This document shows positions 15,507-21,583 of a stretch of DNA of 24,729 nt, one piece after another. Position 1 is the first letter of the stretch, and each line of letters opens with the position of its first letter. The position numbers were made by a program, and so were the translations under genes. The notes under the pieces are model-generated. The model had not been told where the DNA came from. It made no database searches and was given only the letters and a program-made list of their open reading frames with translations. The stretch covers positions 1-24,729 of IMG/VR virus record IMGVR_UViG_3300049207_000024; one strand, 5' to 3'. This stretch comes from a virus.

Positions 15507-15953
15507 TCAACAAAGGATGCGCTGTCCGTCTCTGTCGCATAGCGCGGGCCGCAGCGCCTCAGCCCACACATTGCGTATCAGGTACTCGGGACAAGCGAAG
15601 CCGTCTTCCCCTATCTCACCACTTGCTTTGCTCCTCTCAAGATCAGCCTTGATCGCCGCGCTCTCCGCCTCAAGGCGAGCAGCGTGTTCGTTGATGCTTC
15701 CGATGGTCCTTGCCTGTGCCTCGTGGTTGCGGTGCAAGTTGTTGAACACTGGCCCCAACGTTTGAATGGCGAGCCTCTCCGCCGCCTCCGCCTCTTCTCT
15801 GGTGTCGAACCACTCGACCTCGATCTTGGCGATGAACTCGAACCAGCGTGCCCCTTGCTTGTGCTGGGCCAGCCGCCCTATCGCGCATAGGCTTATGCCG
15901 ACATAGAGCAGGGTTCCGTGGTCGTCGTAGTGCCGATACAAGGCGGTCCGCAT
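15507..15953 (-). CDS. GIY-YIG-like nuclease domain protein
   Basis: 148 residues, ATG 15953 with GGGAGGT at good spacing; a GTG two codons upstream overlaps the previous stop but has a worse site. The N-terminal 75 residues look like a GIY-YIG domain: ALYRHYD for the first strand, LLYVGIS (about 15-21) as the YIG part, then R27, H31 in RLAQHKQGARW, E59 in AEAAERLAI, and N71 or N72 near the end. These fit the catalytic set of Tyr, Arg, His/Tyr, Glu and Asn, although the first 'GIY' is degenerate. The C-terminal half is a coiled coil (EHAARLEAESAAIKADLERSK) and a short Cys/Trp region. It lies immediately upstream of terminase, where cos phages often encode an HNH nuclease. Confidence 0.75.
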   Translation of the reverse strand: MRTALYRHYDDHGTLLYVGISLCAIGRLAQHKQGARWFEFIAKIEVEWFDTREEAEAAERLAIQTLGPVFNNLHRNHEAQARTIGSINEHAARLEAESAAIKADLERSKASGEIGEDGFACPEYLIRNVWAEALRPALCDRDGQRILC

Positions 15954-15955
15954 AG

Positions 15956-16522
15956 TCACCTCCCGTTAAAGCGTCGAGTGTAGAAAGCCGCTTCCCTGGC
16001 GAACACCTCAGGAAACTTCTTAAGGATGTACGCCGTCACCCTAACTTTGATGCGGCGGGTGTTGAACATGCCTGGCACGGTGAGTGTGGACAGCGCTTTG
16101 ATGGGCAGCCGCTTCGGCCCCACCCGCTTGAATGCCGTCCGGCCAGCGTTGCCAATGAAGCCCTTGCCGGATACCAGCACACGCCCGCCTTCCCGCTTGA
16201 TCTTGGCAGTCAGGCCCTTCTTGGTCTGCCTTGCAGCGAAGTTGATTATGTTGACGCCACGGCGCTTGTCGATCGACTCCAAGGTGGCGCTTAGGCCGAA
16301 GCGTCCCTGCGCGAACGTGGCCTTTCGCACGAACAGTTTCTCCCGCACCTTGGCTGCAGTGATGTTGAACTCGGCGCGAATCTGGCGGCTCATCTCCGTG
16401 CGGCCCTGCTCCGTGGTCTTGTTGAGCGCGCTCGCCAGGGCCTTGGTGGCGATGTCCTTTCGCATGGCGTCTAGTTGACGCTGTACGTTGGAGAAGTTGG
16501 TTTTGATGTTGAGGGTGACCAT
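15956..16522 (-). CDS. Minor tail protein, lambda gpZ-like
   Basis: 188 residues, ATG at 16522 in a TGATG junction. The pattern fits the phage minor tail protein Z family: N-terminal LDAMRKDIATKALASALNKTTEQGRTEMSR (about 18-47), a middle with INFAARQTKKGLTAKIKREGGR (about 90-111) followed by a GKGFIGNAGRTAFKRVG region, and a C-terminal PGMFNTRRIKVRVTAYILKKFPEVFAREAAF stretch. In lambda, gpZ acts late in tail completion and head joining. It is highly basic. The place, between small early-type genes and terminase, differs from lambda where Z follows the head genes. Confidence 0.85.
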   Translation of the reverse strand: MVTLNIKTNFSNVQRQLDAMRKDIATKALASALNKTTEQGRTEMSRQIRAEFNITAAKVREKLFVRKATFAQGRFGLSATLESIDKRRGVNIINFAARQTKKGLTAKIKREGGRVLVSGKGFIGNAGRTAFKRVGPKRLPIKALSTLTVPGMFNTRRIKVRVTAYILKKFPEVFAREAAFYTRRFNGR

Positions 16523-16755
16523 CAGATCCTCATCCAGCCTTCTTGCCCACCAAGGCGGATGTACGTATGGCCGCGCTCTGTGTTGTGCCACATGGTCCCC
16601 GGCGCAGCGTCTGACGGCCACGGCGGATAGGCGCTTGCGCTCGCCATAGGGACGACGATCTTCCGCACCGGCATGAGCACGCTTGCGCCGACGTAGGCCG
16701 GGGCTACGCCAGCGGCCAGCATCGCTCCAAGGAATCCGCGGCGGCTCGTGTCCAT
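16522..16755 (-). CDS. Small protein with a twin-arginine-type signal peptide
   Basis: 77 residues, ATG at 16755 in a TGATG junction. The N-terminus MDTSRRGFLGAMLAAGVAPA has the S-R-R-x-F-L motif followed by a hydrophobic run that ends near an Ala-rich segment, which is the form of a Tat signal peptide. The mature part (about 40 residues) has WPSDAAPGTMWHNTERGHTYIRLGGQEGW, a compact aromatic region. Function unknown. Small phage proteins with such signals occur near tail or lysis genes in my memory, but I cannot name a family. Export by the Tat system is a prediction. Confidence 0.75.
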   Translation of the reverse strand: MDTSRRGFLGAMLAAGVAPAYVGASVLMPVRKIVVPMASASAYPPWPSDAAPGTMWHNTERGHTYIRLGGQEGWMRI

Positions 16756-16967
16756 CAATCCATCTCCGGTGCTTCGCAGCTACCCACGAGGCGCTTCCCG
16801 CACAGCCGGCAACTGAACGCGACTGAGCAGCAGCCCATTCGGCCGCATCCGTACTTTCGATCCTCCTCAGGCGTCACCGGCACACTGTCTGCATAGCCGC
16901 CGCAAGTGCATGGCGCCGCCTCGGCTGTACGCGATACGGTCTCTGCAAGTTCTTCGCCGATCAGCAT
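16755..16967 (-). CDS. Cys-rich small protein
   Basis: 70 residues, ATG at 16967 with AAAGGGG upstream, overlapping the previous gene by 7 bases. It carries seven Cys residues: PCTCGGY, then KYGCGRMGCCSVAFSCRLCGKR and GSC. The CxC and CRLC pairs suggest one or two zinc sites. Small zinc-ribbon proteins of this kind are common in phage early regions with no assigned role. No membrane segment. Confidence 0.65.
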   Translation of the reverse strand: MLIGEELAETVSRTAEAAPCTCGGYADSVPVTPEEDRKYGCGRMGCCSVAFSCRLCGKRLVGSCEAPEMD

Positions 16968-17134
16968 TCCAGTACCCCTTTCAGCATGTACTTCCTGAGA
17001 TAGACACGCGCTTGGGCGTGTGTCCTGAACGCCTTCACCAACACGCCGCCCCAATACAGGCCCCAATGACCACAGTGAGGATGCCCAACGATTTCCCATC
17101 CGATCCGCAGCGCATCACTCTCCCACTGGGTCAT
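16961..17134 (-). CDS. Small hypothetical protein
   Basis: 57 residues, ATG at 17134 in an ATGA overlap. It starts MTQWESDALRIGWEIVGHPH and continues with CGHWGLYWGGVLVKAFRTHAQARVYLRKYML. The 'G.YWGG.LVKAF.T..QAR.YLR' segment looks like one small alpha/beta unit. No function can be assigned. Coupling to both neighbours supports it. Confidence 0.6.
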   Translation of the reverse strand: MTQWESDALRIGWEIVGHPHCGHWGLYWGGVLVKAFRTHAQARVYLRKYMLKGVLEC

Positions 17135-17301
17135 GATCTGTCGCCATAAAAGGCGAGCGCCACAGCGACCCAGAACACGCCCCACCCGACACCGAAGCTG
17201 CCAGATCCAACGCCAATCGTTATCGACCCAGCGATGATTAGGAGGGCTTGGGCAACACGCCGCAGAGGCCAGTTCATCATTTCATCGCCCAATCTGCTCA
17301 C
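17131..17301 (-). CDS. Small membrane protein
   Basis: 56 residues from GTG 17301, which overlaps the previous stop (GTGA); ATG 17280 and ATG 17277 are possible shorter starts. Two hydrophobic segments are visible: ALLIIAGSITIGVGSG and GVGWGVFWVAVALAFYG. It is probably a two-pass or hairpin membrane protein. Phage proteins like this can be holins or membrane-modifying early proteins; no evidence for either here. Confidence 0.6.
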   Translation of the reverse strand: MSRLGDEMMNWPLRRVAQALLIIAGSITIGVGSGSFGVGWGVFWVAVALAFYGDRS

Positions 17302-17519
17302 ACCCTCACCCCTTTCCTCAGTTCCTGCCACCTCTGATGCTCTGCCGCTACCTCTGCGATGAATGCTGGCCTCTCGCTTGCTGGTAGTTGGTCATACTTG
17401 TGTTGCCTCAGTGCCTTCGGGGCTAGAGCGACTGCTCGCACGTCACACCCACGGCACCCGTTCACGTACAGGCCACAGTGAGGGTTGACCTTCGCTCTTT
17501 CGCAGGCCAAGCAGGTCAT
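17298..17519 (-). CDS. Zinc-ribbon-like small phage protein
   Basis: 73 residues, ATG at 17519 with a full AGGAGGT ribosome-binding site. It has CLAC at 3-6 and HCGLYVNGCRGCDVRAVA at about 14-31, so four to five Cys could hold a zinc ion. After this comes a helical region (KYDQLPASERPAFIAEVAAEH). The 'C.AC..AK..P..GLY..GC.GC..RA.A' layout is one I have seen repeatedly in small phage proteins near replication genes, but no role is known. The strong site suggests high expression compared with the weakly led neighbours. Confidence 0.75.
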   Translation of the reverse strand: MTCLACERAKVNPHCGLYVNGCRGCDVRAVALAPKALRQHKYDQLPASERPAFIAEVAAEHQRWQELRKGVRV

Positions 17520-17626
17520 GCTGACCTCCTGTACTTCGTGTTCCAGTTCCTGTACGCCATCTGTGGCGACAGCCCGTGACCAGCCCAACCCTCACCATCG
17601 ATGCGGCATACCCAAATGGCGCGCAT
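17516..17626 (-). CDS. Very small coupled ORF (36 residues)
   Basis: ATG 17626 overlaps the stop of the ORF before it (TGATG), and its own stop overlaps the start of the next gene (ATGA). The peptide begins MRAIWVCRIDGEGWAGH and continues LSPQMAYRNWNTKYRRSA. The 'GHGLSPQMAYRNW' part resembles the C-terminal motif of small phage proteins in which an aromatic strand is followed by 'G.SP..AY..W'. The perfect fit to the coupling pattern of the operon is the main evidence. It could alternatively be the continuation of the preceding ORF through a frameshift. Confidence 0.5.
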   Translation of the reverse strand: MRAIWVCRIDGEGWAGHGLSPQMAYRNWNTKYRRSA

Positions 17627-17739
17627 CAAACCGCGCATCGGAAACCGCCGCACTTGGCACATCTGAATGTGCTAGCCATGCCTGTGCCCGCGGCGCGGAA
17701 GCCGGGCTCCTTGCGGGGGATGATGTTGTCAGAGCTCAT
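17626..17739 (-). CDS. Very small Cys-containing ORF (37 residues)
   Basis: ATG at 17739, three bases after the stop of the upstream gene. It reads MSSDNIIPRKEPGFRAAGTG and then MASTFRCAKCGGFRCAV. The CAKC and FRC elements look like half of a zinc ribbon. It ends in a TGATG junction with the next small ORF. There is no strong ribosome-binding site. If a one-base shift joined it to the next ORF the product would be about 73 residues with a fourth Cys (WVCRIDG). Real coding is plausible because it fills an otherwise empty 220-bp stretch. Confidence 0.5.
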   Translation of the reverse strand: MSSDNIIPRKEPGFRAAGTGMASTFRCAKCGGFRCAV

Positions 17740-17742
17740 CGA

Positions 17743-18150
17743 TCAGCGAAGTTGAAGGCTCTGCTTGAACTGCTCGCCGAAAGTGAACAGAGTCTGTGCC
17801 ATACGCTGATCTAGCCATGACTGGAACATGACTGCGAACCCGTTGCCGATAGCTTCCTTGATGTGCTTGTCGAGTTGGTCGGCGTGCTCTGTGAGCCATG
17901 CTTTGCAGGCCGCATCTACGCGCGACTTCAGGAGTTCCTTCACGTGAGCCACCGCGAAGGCATCGGCGTACTTCTGCTCCTCGTTCCAGAGCCTCTTCTC
18001 GATTGGCGTCCGCGTGAAGAACGCTTCGTGGAGCGCCTTGTCCACGAGGGTCTTCAAGTCCTCGTCGGTCATCAGGTCGCCGATCTGGTCGCGGATGCGT
18101 GCGCCCACGCGCTCCTGAAGTGTCTTGGCTTGGGTAACTTCGTTGCTCAT
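17743..18150 (-). CDS. Helical hypothetical protein
   Basis: 135 residues, ATG at 18150 in an ATGA overlap with the nuclease gene; a longer upstream frame overlaps that gene and is unlikely. The sequence is almost wholly helical and charged, with LQERVGARIRDQIGDLMTDEDLKTLVDKAL (about 11-40) and AACKAWLTEHADQLDKHIKEAIGNGF (about 79-104). No known motif. An oligomeric helical protein is likely. Function unknown. Confidence 0.75.
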   Translation of the reverse strand: MSNEVTQAKTLQERVGARIRDQIGDLMTDEDLKTLVDKALHEAFFTRTPIEKRLWNEEQKYADAFAVAHVKELLKSRVDAACKAWLTEHADQLDKHIKEAIGNGFAVMFQSWLDQRMAQTLFTFGEQFKQSLQLR

Positions 18151-18452
18151 ATTGATGTCCGTCCTTTCGCCCACTCAAGGGCCTTGATCGCCTCTTCCAG
18201 CGACCTGACCTTGCTCGTCACTTGCCACGCCATGGAGTGCCAGCGCTCTTGTGCTGCTGTGAGCTTTTGAGCTCTGAGTGGCTTGGCCCCATCCTTCAAT
18301 TCCAAAAAGTGCGGCATGCCCGGTGCCACAGCGACGGCCAAGTCAGGAATACCGTCACCCGCTCCAGATAGGTCGAGAACCACATACCCGAGACCTCGCA
18401 ACCCATCGCGAATTGCCGAGTGGTTCGCATCTGTGCGCTTTGCATGTCTCAC
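18147..18452 (-). CDS. VRR-NUC-type nuclease
   Basis: 101 residues from GTG 18452, which overlaps the previous stop (GTGA) and has GGAAG eight bases upstream; family members usually start close to the conserved DAN motif, so the longer frame is not chosen. Key features are RTDANHSAIRDGLRGLG (about 6-22), GAGDGIPDLAV (about 30-40) and FLELKDGAKP (about 49-58), which supply the D and ExK active-site set of PD-(D/E)xK VRR-NUC proteins, then LTAAQERWH. In phages such stand-alone nucleases may resolve DNA branches during replication or recombination. Lies in a block with replication genes. Confidence 0.85.
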   Translation of the reverse strand: MRHAKRTDANHSAIRDGLRGLGYVVLDLSGAGDGIPDLAVAVAPGMPHFLELKDGAKPLRAQKLTAAQERWHSMAWQVTSKVRSLEEAIKALEWAKGRTSI

Positions 18453-18874
18453 CCCCAAAACTTCCACCAAGGCCTGGGCCGGCAATGAACGACTGCAACC
18501 CATTCGCCAGCAGGATTCGAACCGGTCTGCCTCTCCTCCCATCGGCGCCCGGCCTTGCCGCATGTCGTTGAGAGATCATGCCCACGCTGCACGCTGCAAT
18601 AGGAGTCGCCTGCTCCAGCGACCAAATCGGCCACATCAGGATGAGCGCACTTGGCGTACCTAAATCGAGCGCCGACCTCTTGGAAGTCGTTACTCAGTTC
18701 AATGTGACGGCAGTCTTTGCACAGGCGACGCGGTAGCTGCGCCGGCTCCGGGCGACCGCGCAACCGCTCGATTTCGTCCGCGGCCTGATGCAGCACGTCT
18801 CGCGTAATGCCCTGCTGGTGCATTGGCTTAGCCTTGGAGACACGAAGCACGTCAACAATGTCTTTTTCGCTCAT
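18449..18874 (-). CDS. Cys-rich hypothetical protein
   Basis: 141 residues, ATG at 18874 in a TGATG junction with the upstream gene. The first 60 residues are helical (DVLHQAADEIERLRGRPE). A Cys set follows: LCKDCRH (about 52-58), AKCAHP (about 75-80), YCSVQRG (about 93-99) and TCGKAGRRWE (about 104-113), a four-part pattern that suggests a zinc site. The tail ends in PRPWWKFWG. I have the impression of a widespread phage protein with 'CKDC.H......KC.HP' but no function is known. Confidence 0.75.
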   Translation of the reverse strand: MSEKDIVDVLRVSKAKPMHQQGITRDVLHQAADEIERLRGRPEPAQLPRRLCKDCRHIELSNDFQEVGARFRYAKCAHPDVADLVAGAGDSYCSVQRGHDLSTTCGKAGRRWEERQTGSNPAGEWVAVVHCRPRPWWKFWG

Positions 18875-19068
18875 CACTTGTCCGCTCCGGTAAACACAAC
18901 CCACAGGATCAGCGCAATGCAGATCGCGAACACCACATCAAGCACCAGCGCCTGAGCACCGCGCTCGGCGTCTACGGTGTCTTCTCGGGGGACTGGGATG
19001 GGCCCCCTGCCTTGGTTTGCGTCAGGGCTGTACAGGTTGGGGTCTTGGCGACGGTTGGGCCAGTTCAT
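18874..19068 (-). CDS. Small single-pass membrane protein
   Basis: 64 residues from ATG 19068, chosen because CAGGAG lies six bases upstream; ATG 19086 is in frame and overlaps the helicase stop (ATGA), so it may be used instead. The first 40 residues are polar (MNWPNRRQDPNLYSPDANQG), followed by one hydrophobic segment near the C-terminus (LVLDVVFAICIALILWVVF). It looks like a tail-anchored protein. Function unknown. Confidence 0.65.
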   Translation of the reverse strand: MNWPNRRQDPNLYSPDANQGRGPIPVPREDTVDAERGAQALVLDVVFAICIALILWVVFTGADK

Positions 19069-19082
19069 GGTGTGCTCCTGTG

Positions 19083-20015
19083 TCATGCGGCATCGCGGAT
19101 GGAGTACGGCTCGACCGAGCGGCCCAGCGTGTCGCAGAAGCGAAGGCTCTCGTCGTGGAACCACAGCTTGATGCCGCCTTCCCACGCCCCATTGCGCTGC
19201 TTCACCACCGACACCACGCCGTCTGGATCGTTCGGGCTCGACTTGCCGTCGCCCGCCTCCATAGAGGCACGCTTGGCCTTGTTCTCCCAGACCGTGATGA
19301 CGTTGGAGACTTGATCGCTGATCGCGGCAGATCCACGAACGTCGTACTTGCTGGGAGGCTTCGACTCGTCGCCGCTCGCCGGCTTGCGGCAATGCACAAC
19401 GAGATGGACGTGAAGGCCAGTCTCCTGCGCCAGCCTGCACAGGTCCGTGACGAACTGCTTTTGCTCGTCCATCGACTCTTCCGAGGCGCACACCATCATC
19501 ATCGAGTCGATGAAGACGTGCCGACCATGGAGCTCCTGCGCGAAGTAGTTGCAGACCGCCATGCACGCCTTCGGATCGATGCGCCCGAGGTGGTCGAACA
19601 GCCACAGCCGGCCATCCGACCAGCGGTTGAACTGCTCGCGCCACGGCTGCGACGGCCGGGCCACTGCGGAGGCTTGCCGAGCCATCCGGGCCAGCGTCTT
19701 CCCGGGAGACATCTCGAACGACGCCAGCAGCGTGCGCTGACGCTGGACGCACAGGTCAAGCGACACCTGGCTGGTGAACATCGACTTGCGATGACCGTTG
19801 TAGCCGGCCCATGCTGTCACCTCGCCCGGCCGGAACTCGATCACGTCGCGCAGCTTGGTCGAGAACATGACCGCCTGCTGGGTGCGCGGCCTGTCGGAGA
19901 ACTCGGCCTCCAAGTCCTCGGCAAACGCCGATGCCGGCCGGACCTTCGTCCGCGCTTCCGTCTGCCGCTCGTAGGTCTGCCAGTCGATGTCGTCGAACTC
20001 AAGCGTGCGCGCCAT
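19083..20015 (-). CDS. DnaB/RecA-fold replicative helicase-like ATPase
   Basis: 310 residues, ATG at 20015, overlapping the upstream gene by 17 bases. The RecA-like core of the DnaB family is clear: Walker A at 71-78 reads GYNGHRKS, LLASFEMSPGKTLARM (about 96-111) corresponds to motif 1a, HVFIDSMMMV (about 166-175) is Walker B with D170, LVVHCRKP (205-212) is motif 3, and DVRGSAAISDQVSNVI (225-240) is motif 4. It lacks a primase or N-terminal collar domain, so it resembles a helicase half of T7 gp4. The Walker A has Arg in place of the usual Gly before the Lys. It likely unwinds phage DNA with the neighbouring initiator. Confidence 0.88.
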   Translation of the reverse strand: MARTLEFDDIDWQTYERQTEARTKVRPASAFAEDLEAEFSDRPRTQQAVMFSTKLRDVIEFRPGEVTAWAGYNGHRKSMFTSQVSLDLCVQRQRTLLASFEMSPGKTLARMARQASAVARPSQPWREQFNRWSDGRLWLFDHLGRIDPKACMAVCNYFAQELHGRHVFIDSMMMVCASEESMDEQKQFVTDLCRLAQETGLHVHLVVHCRKPASGDESKPPSKYDVRGSAAISDQVSNVITVWENKAKRASMEAGDGKSSPNDPDGVVSVVKQRNGAWEGGIKLWFHDESLRFCDTLGRSVEPYSIRDAA

Positions 20016-20394
20016 GCGCCTCCCTCGGGGCGATCACGCCCGCTGTGTCGTACATCCAGACCGTCTTGAAGGCCACGAACTCGTCCTGGCCGATCTGCTC
20101 CAGCAGCGTGTAGACGACCCGCTTTGCGCCGGCTTCCTCGATGGCGTGCGCCACCGTCTTCACGCGCTTTGCATCCGTCCCGGACACGTTGACCACCATG
20201 CCGAGAAGCGGGCGCCAGTCGATCCGGCCCACCACCTCGCCGGCCGGGATGTCGATCGTTGCCCTGTCCTGGGTGTTGTGCTGCCACTGCGACCACACCG
20301 GCTGGGTGTGCAGCGGAGAGTCCACATCCACGAAGGCCATCGACGGCTTGTAGCCGGCGCGACGCATCGCCACGAGCGGTTGCATGCCCTTCAT
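19999..20394 (-). CDS. Replication-region protein of unknown function
   Basis: 131 residues from ATG 20394, in an ATGA overlap with the initiator gene and with GGGAG upstream; the longer frame would run inside the initiator gene. It starts MKGMQPLVAMRRAGYKPSMAFVDVDS and has a WSQWQHN segment, then GRIDWRPLLGMVVNVSGTDAKRVKTVAHAIEEAGAKRVVY, which reads like an alpha/beta fold. The place between initiator and helicase suggests a helicase loader or accessory replication factor, but nothing in the sequence proves it. No Walker motif is present. Confidence 0.7.
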   Translation of the reverse strand: MKGMQPLVAMRRAGYKPSMAFVDVDSPLHTQPVWSQWQHNTQDRATIDIPAGEVVGRIDWRPLLGMVVNVSGTDAKRVKTVAHAIEEAGAKRVVYTLLEQIGQDEFVAFKTVWMYDTAGVIAPREAHGAHA

Positions 20395-21095
20395 ATCGCT
20401 CCCGCCCATGGCGCGTCGCTGCCGTTTGTCCTTCCCTTCCCTCGACCCGAGTCCTGCTCCTTGCTCAACCAGCGTGTCACGAACGCACCGATGCCGCGAG
20501 CCGTCTTCCGATTCGACCGGTTCGTGATGCACCACTGCCGCATCTCGCGCAGTTCCTGCGGCACATCAACAGCGGGGTATGCCTGCGACCACTCGTCCAC
20601 CTGTTGCTGATGAACCGGGTGTTCAGACCCATCGACGAGCGTCAGCGTGATGAAGGGCGGCGGCGAGTCCGCTTGCGGAGCCTCGCCGCTATCCTCTCCA
20701 TTCCCTTCCCTTCCTTGATCCGCAGCTGAGTCCTCGCGAGGCTTCGCGAATTCTCGCGAGCGCTCTGGCGGAGGTGGTATTTTTGATGGAGAAGGCTTGT
20801 CGATCTTCTGGTGAGTCAGCCACGCATTGACCTGGATGTACTGATCCCCGTCGATGGTGTATCGAGTGATGCACGACTCAGCGTCGAGGTCGCAGAGCCA
20901 CTTGTCGATGTGCTTTTTTGCATCATCGTCATACGGGTAGAGAAGGCTCGCGAGCATTCGCGAATTCCCGCGAAGCCTCCCCGCATCGTCAGCCAGTGTC
21001 CAGAGCAATACGAAGCAAAGTCTCGCCTCGCGGCTGACCCTCCCCATGCTCTCTGACTGCGGGAACTCGGGCTTGATCGTGCGAATGCGTGCCAT
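20391..21095 (-). CDS. Replication initiator-like protein (phage O-type)
   Basis: 234 residues, ATG at 21095. The opening MARIRTIKPEFPQSES with RLCFVLLWTLADDAGRLRG (about 27-45) is the common start of phage replication proteins with an N-terminal winged-helix domain. A Pro/Glu-rich linker (about 120-155) separates it from a C-terminal segment (ELREMRQWCITNRSNRKTARGIGAFVTRWLSKEQ, about 180-213) that recurs in such proteins, perhaps for helicase loading. It precedes a small unknown gene and the helicase, consistent with an O/P-like replication module. Specific origin recognition is inferred. Confidence 0.82.
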   Translation of the reverse strand: MARIRTIKPEFPQSESMGRVSREARLCFVLLWTLADDAGRLRGNSRMLASLLYPYDDDAKKHIDKWLCDLDAESCITRYTIDGDQYIQVNAWLTHQKIDKPSPSKIPPPPERSREFAKPREDSAADQGREGNGEDSGEAPQADSPPPFITLTLVDGSEHPVHQQQVDEWSQAYPAVDVPQELREMRQWCITNRSNRKTARGIGAFVTRWLSKEQDSGRGKGRTNGSDAPWAGAI

Positions 21096-21127
21096 GCCGT
21101 AATTGTTCTATTGCGGGCTCAAAAAGC

Positions 21128-21149
21128 CTGTGGACAGCGCTGTGGAAAT
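21128..21149. other. Paired CTGTGGA repeats resembling DnaA boxes
   Basis: CTGTGGA occurs at 21128-21134 and again at 21140-21146, twelve bases apart. Extended to nine bases they read TGTGGACAG and TGTGGAAAT, each 7 of 9 to the reverse DnaA box TGTGGATAA. They sit in the 87-bp gap directly upstream of the replication initiator gene. Two imperfect boxes are weak support for an origin; a regulator site is also possible. Confidence 0.3.
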
Positions 21150-21182
21150 ACGGGGGACATCCGGTGGCGTCTCATCCAGATT

Positions 21183-21371
21183 TCAGCGAACCACCCGGTA
21201 CGTCACGAGGCCCTTGCGCTCGCCCTTGACGATGCGCTCGCCCGGCTTCAGGTGGTGCCGGCCTTCCGCAATTCGCTTCCAAGGCGCCACGGAAACGCCC
21301 AGCGCGAGCATCTCCATGGTGGTCATCGCGCGACGGCGAAGGTGGCGGTACAGAATCTCTGCTTGCGTCAT
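21183..21371 (-). CDS. Small helical DNA-binding-like protein
   Basis: 62 residues from ATG 21371 in an ATGA overlap; the much longer frame upstream is not needed. Sequence MTQAEILYRHLRRRAMTTMEMLALGVSVAPWKRIAEG looks like a short winged-helix or HTH unit (helix, turn, LALGVSVAPWKRIAE recognition-type helix), then HLKPGERIVKGERKGLVTYRV as a beta wing. Proteins of this pattern are frequent in phage early operons. Function unknown; regulatory or replication accessory role is inferred. Confidence 0.72.
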   Translation of the reverse strand: MTQAEILYRHLRRRAMTTMEMLALGVSVAPWKRIAEGRHHLKPGERIVKGERKGLVTYRVVR

Positions 21372-21574
21372 GCGCTTCCCCTTTCCATCTCCATCCGTTC
21401 CATGATCCGCTCGACATCGCGCTGCCACGATTTCGCAAGCGAAGGCCAGCCGATCTTTGTGGCCTGTGCCACCTGACGCTCGGCCGCGATCAGCATCCGC
21501 TTCAGTGCGCGCGGGTTGGTCGTGCTCTGGAGCTTGGAGTCGCTGAACAGCCAGGTGCCGCCTGTTGCTCTCAT
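21368..21574 (-). CDS. Small hypothetical protein
   Basis: 68 residues, ATG at 21574, coupled by ATGA to the next gene. Sequence begins MRATGGTWLFSDSKLQSTTN and then forms a long charged helix (ALKRMLIAAERQVAQATKI, KSWQRDVERIMERMEMERG). No recognised family. Real because of coupling and codon continuity. Confidence 0.6.
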   Translation of the reverse strand: MRATGGTWLFSDSKLQSTTNPRALKRMLIAAERQVAQATKIGWPSLAKSWQRDVERIMERMEMERGSA

Positions 21575-21583
21575 GGCTCGGCC

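Noticed and set aside
18513-18523. tRNA-like GGTTCGAATCC on the minus strand, as in a T-arm or attachment core
   Set aside because: The flanking five bases do not form the T stem and no acceptor, D or anticodon arm can be built. It falls inside a coding frame and is likely chance.
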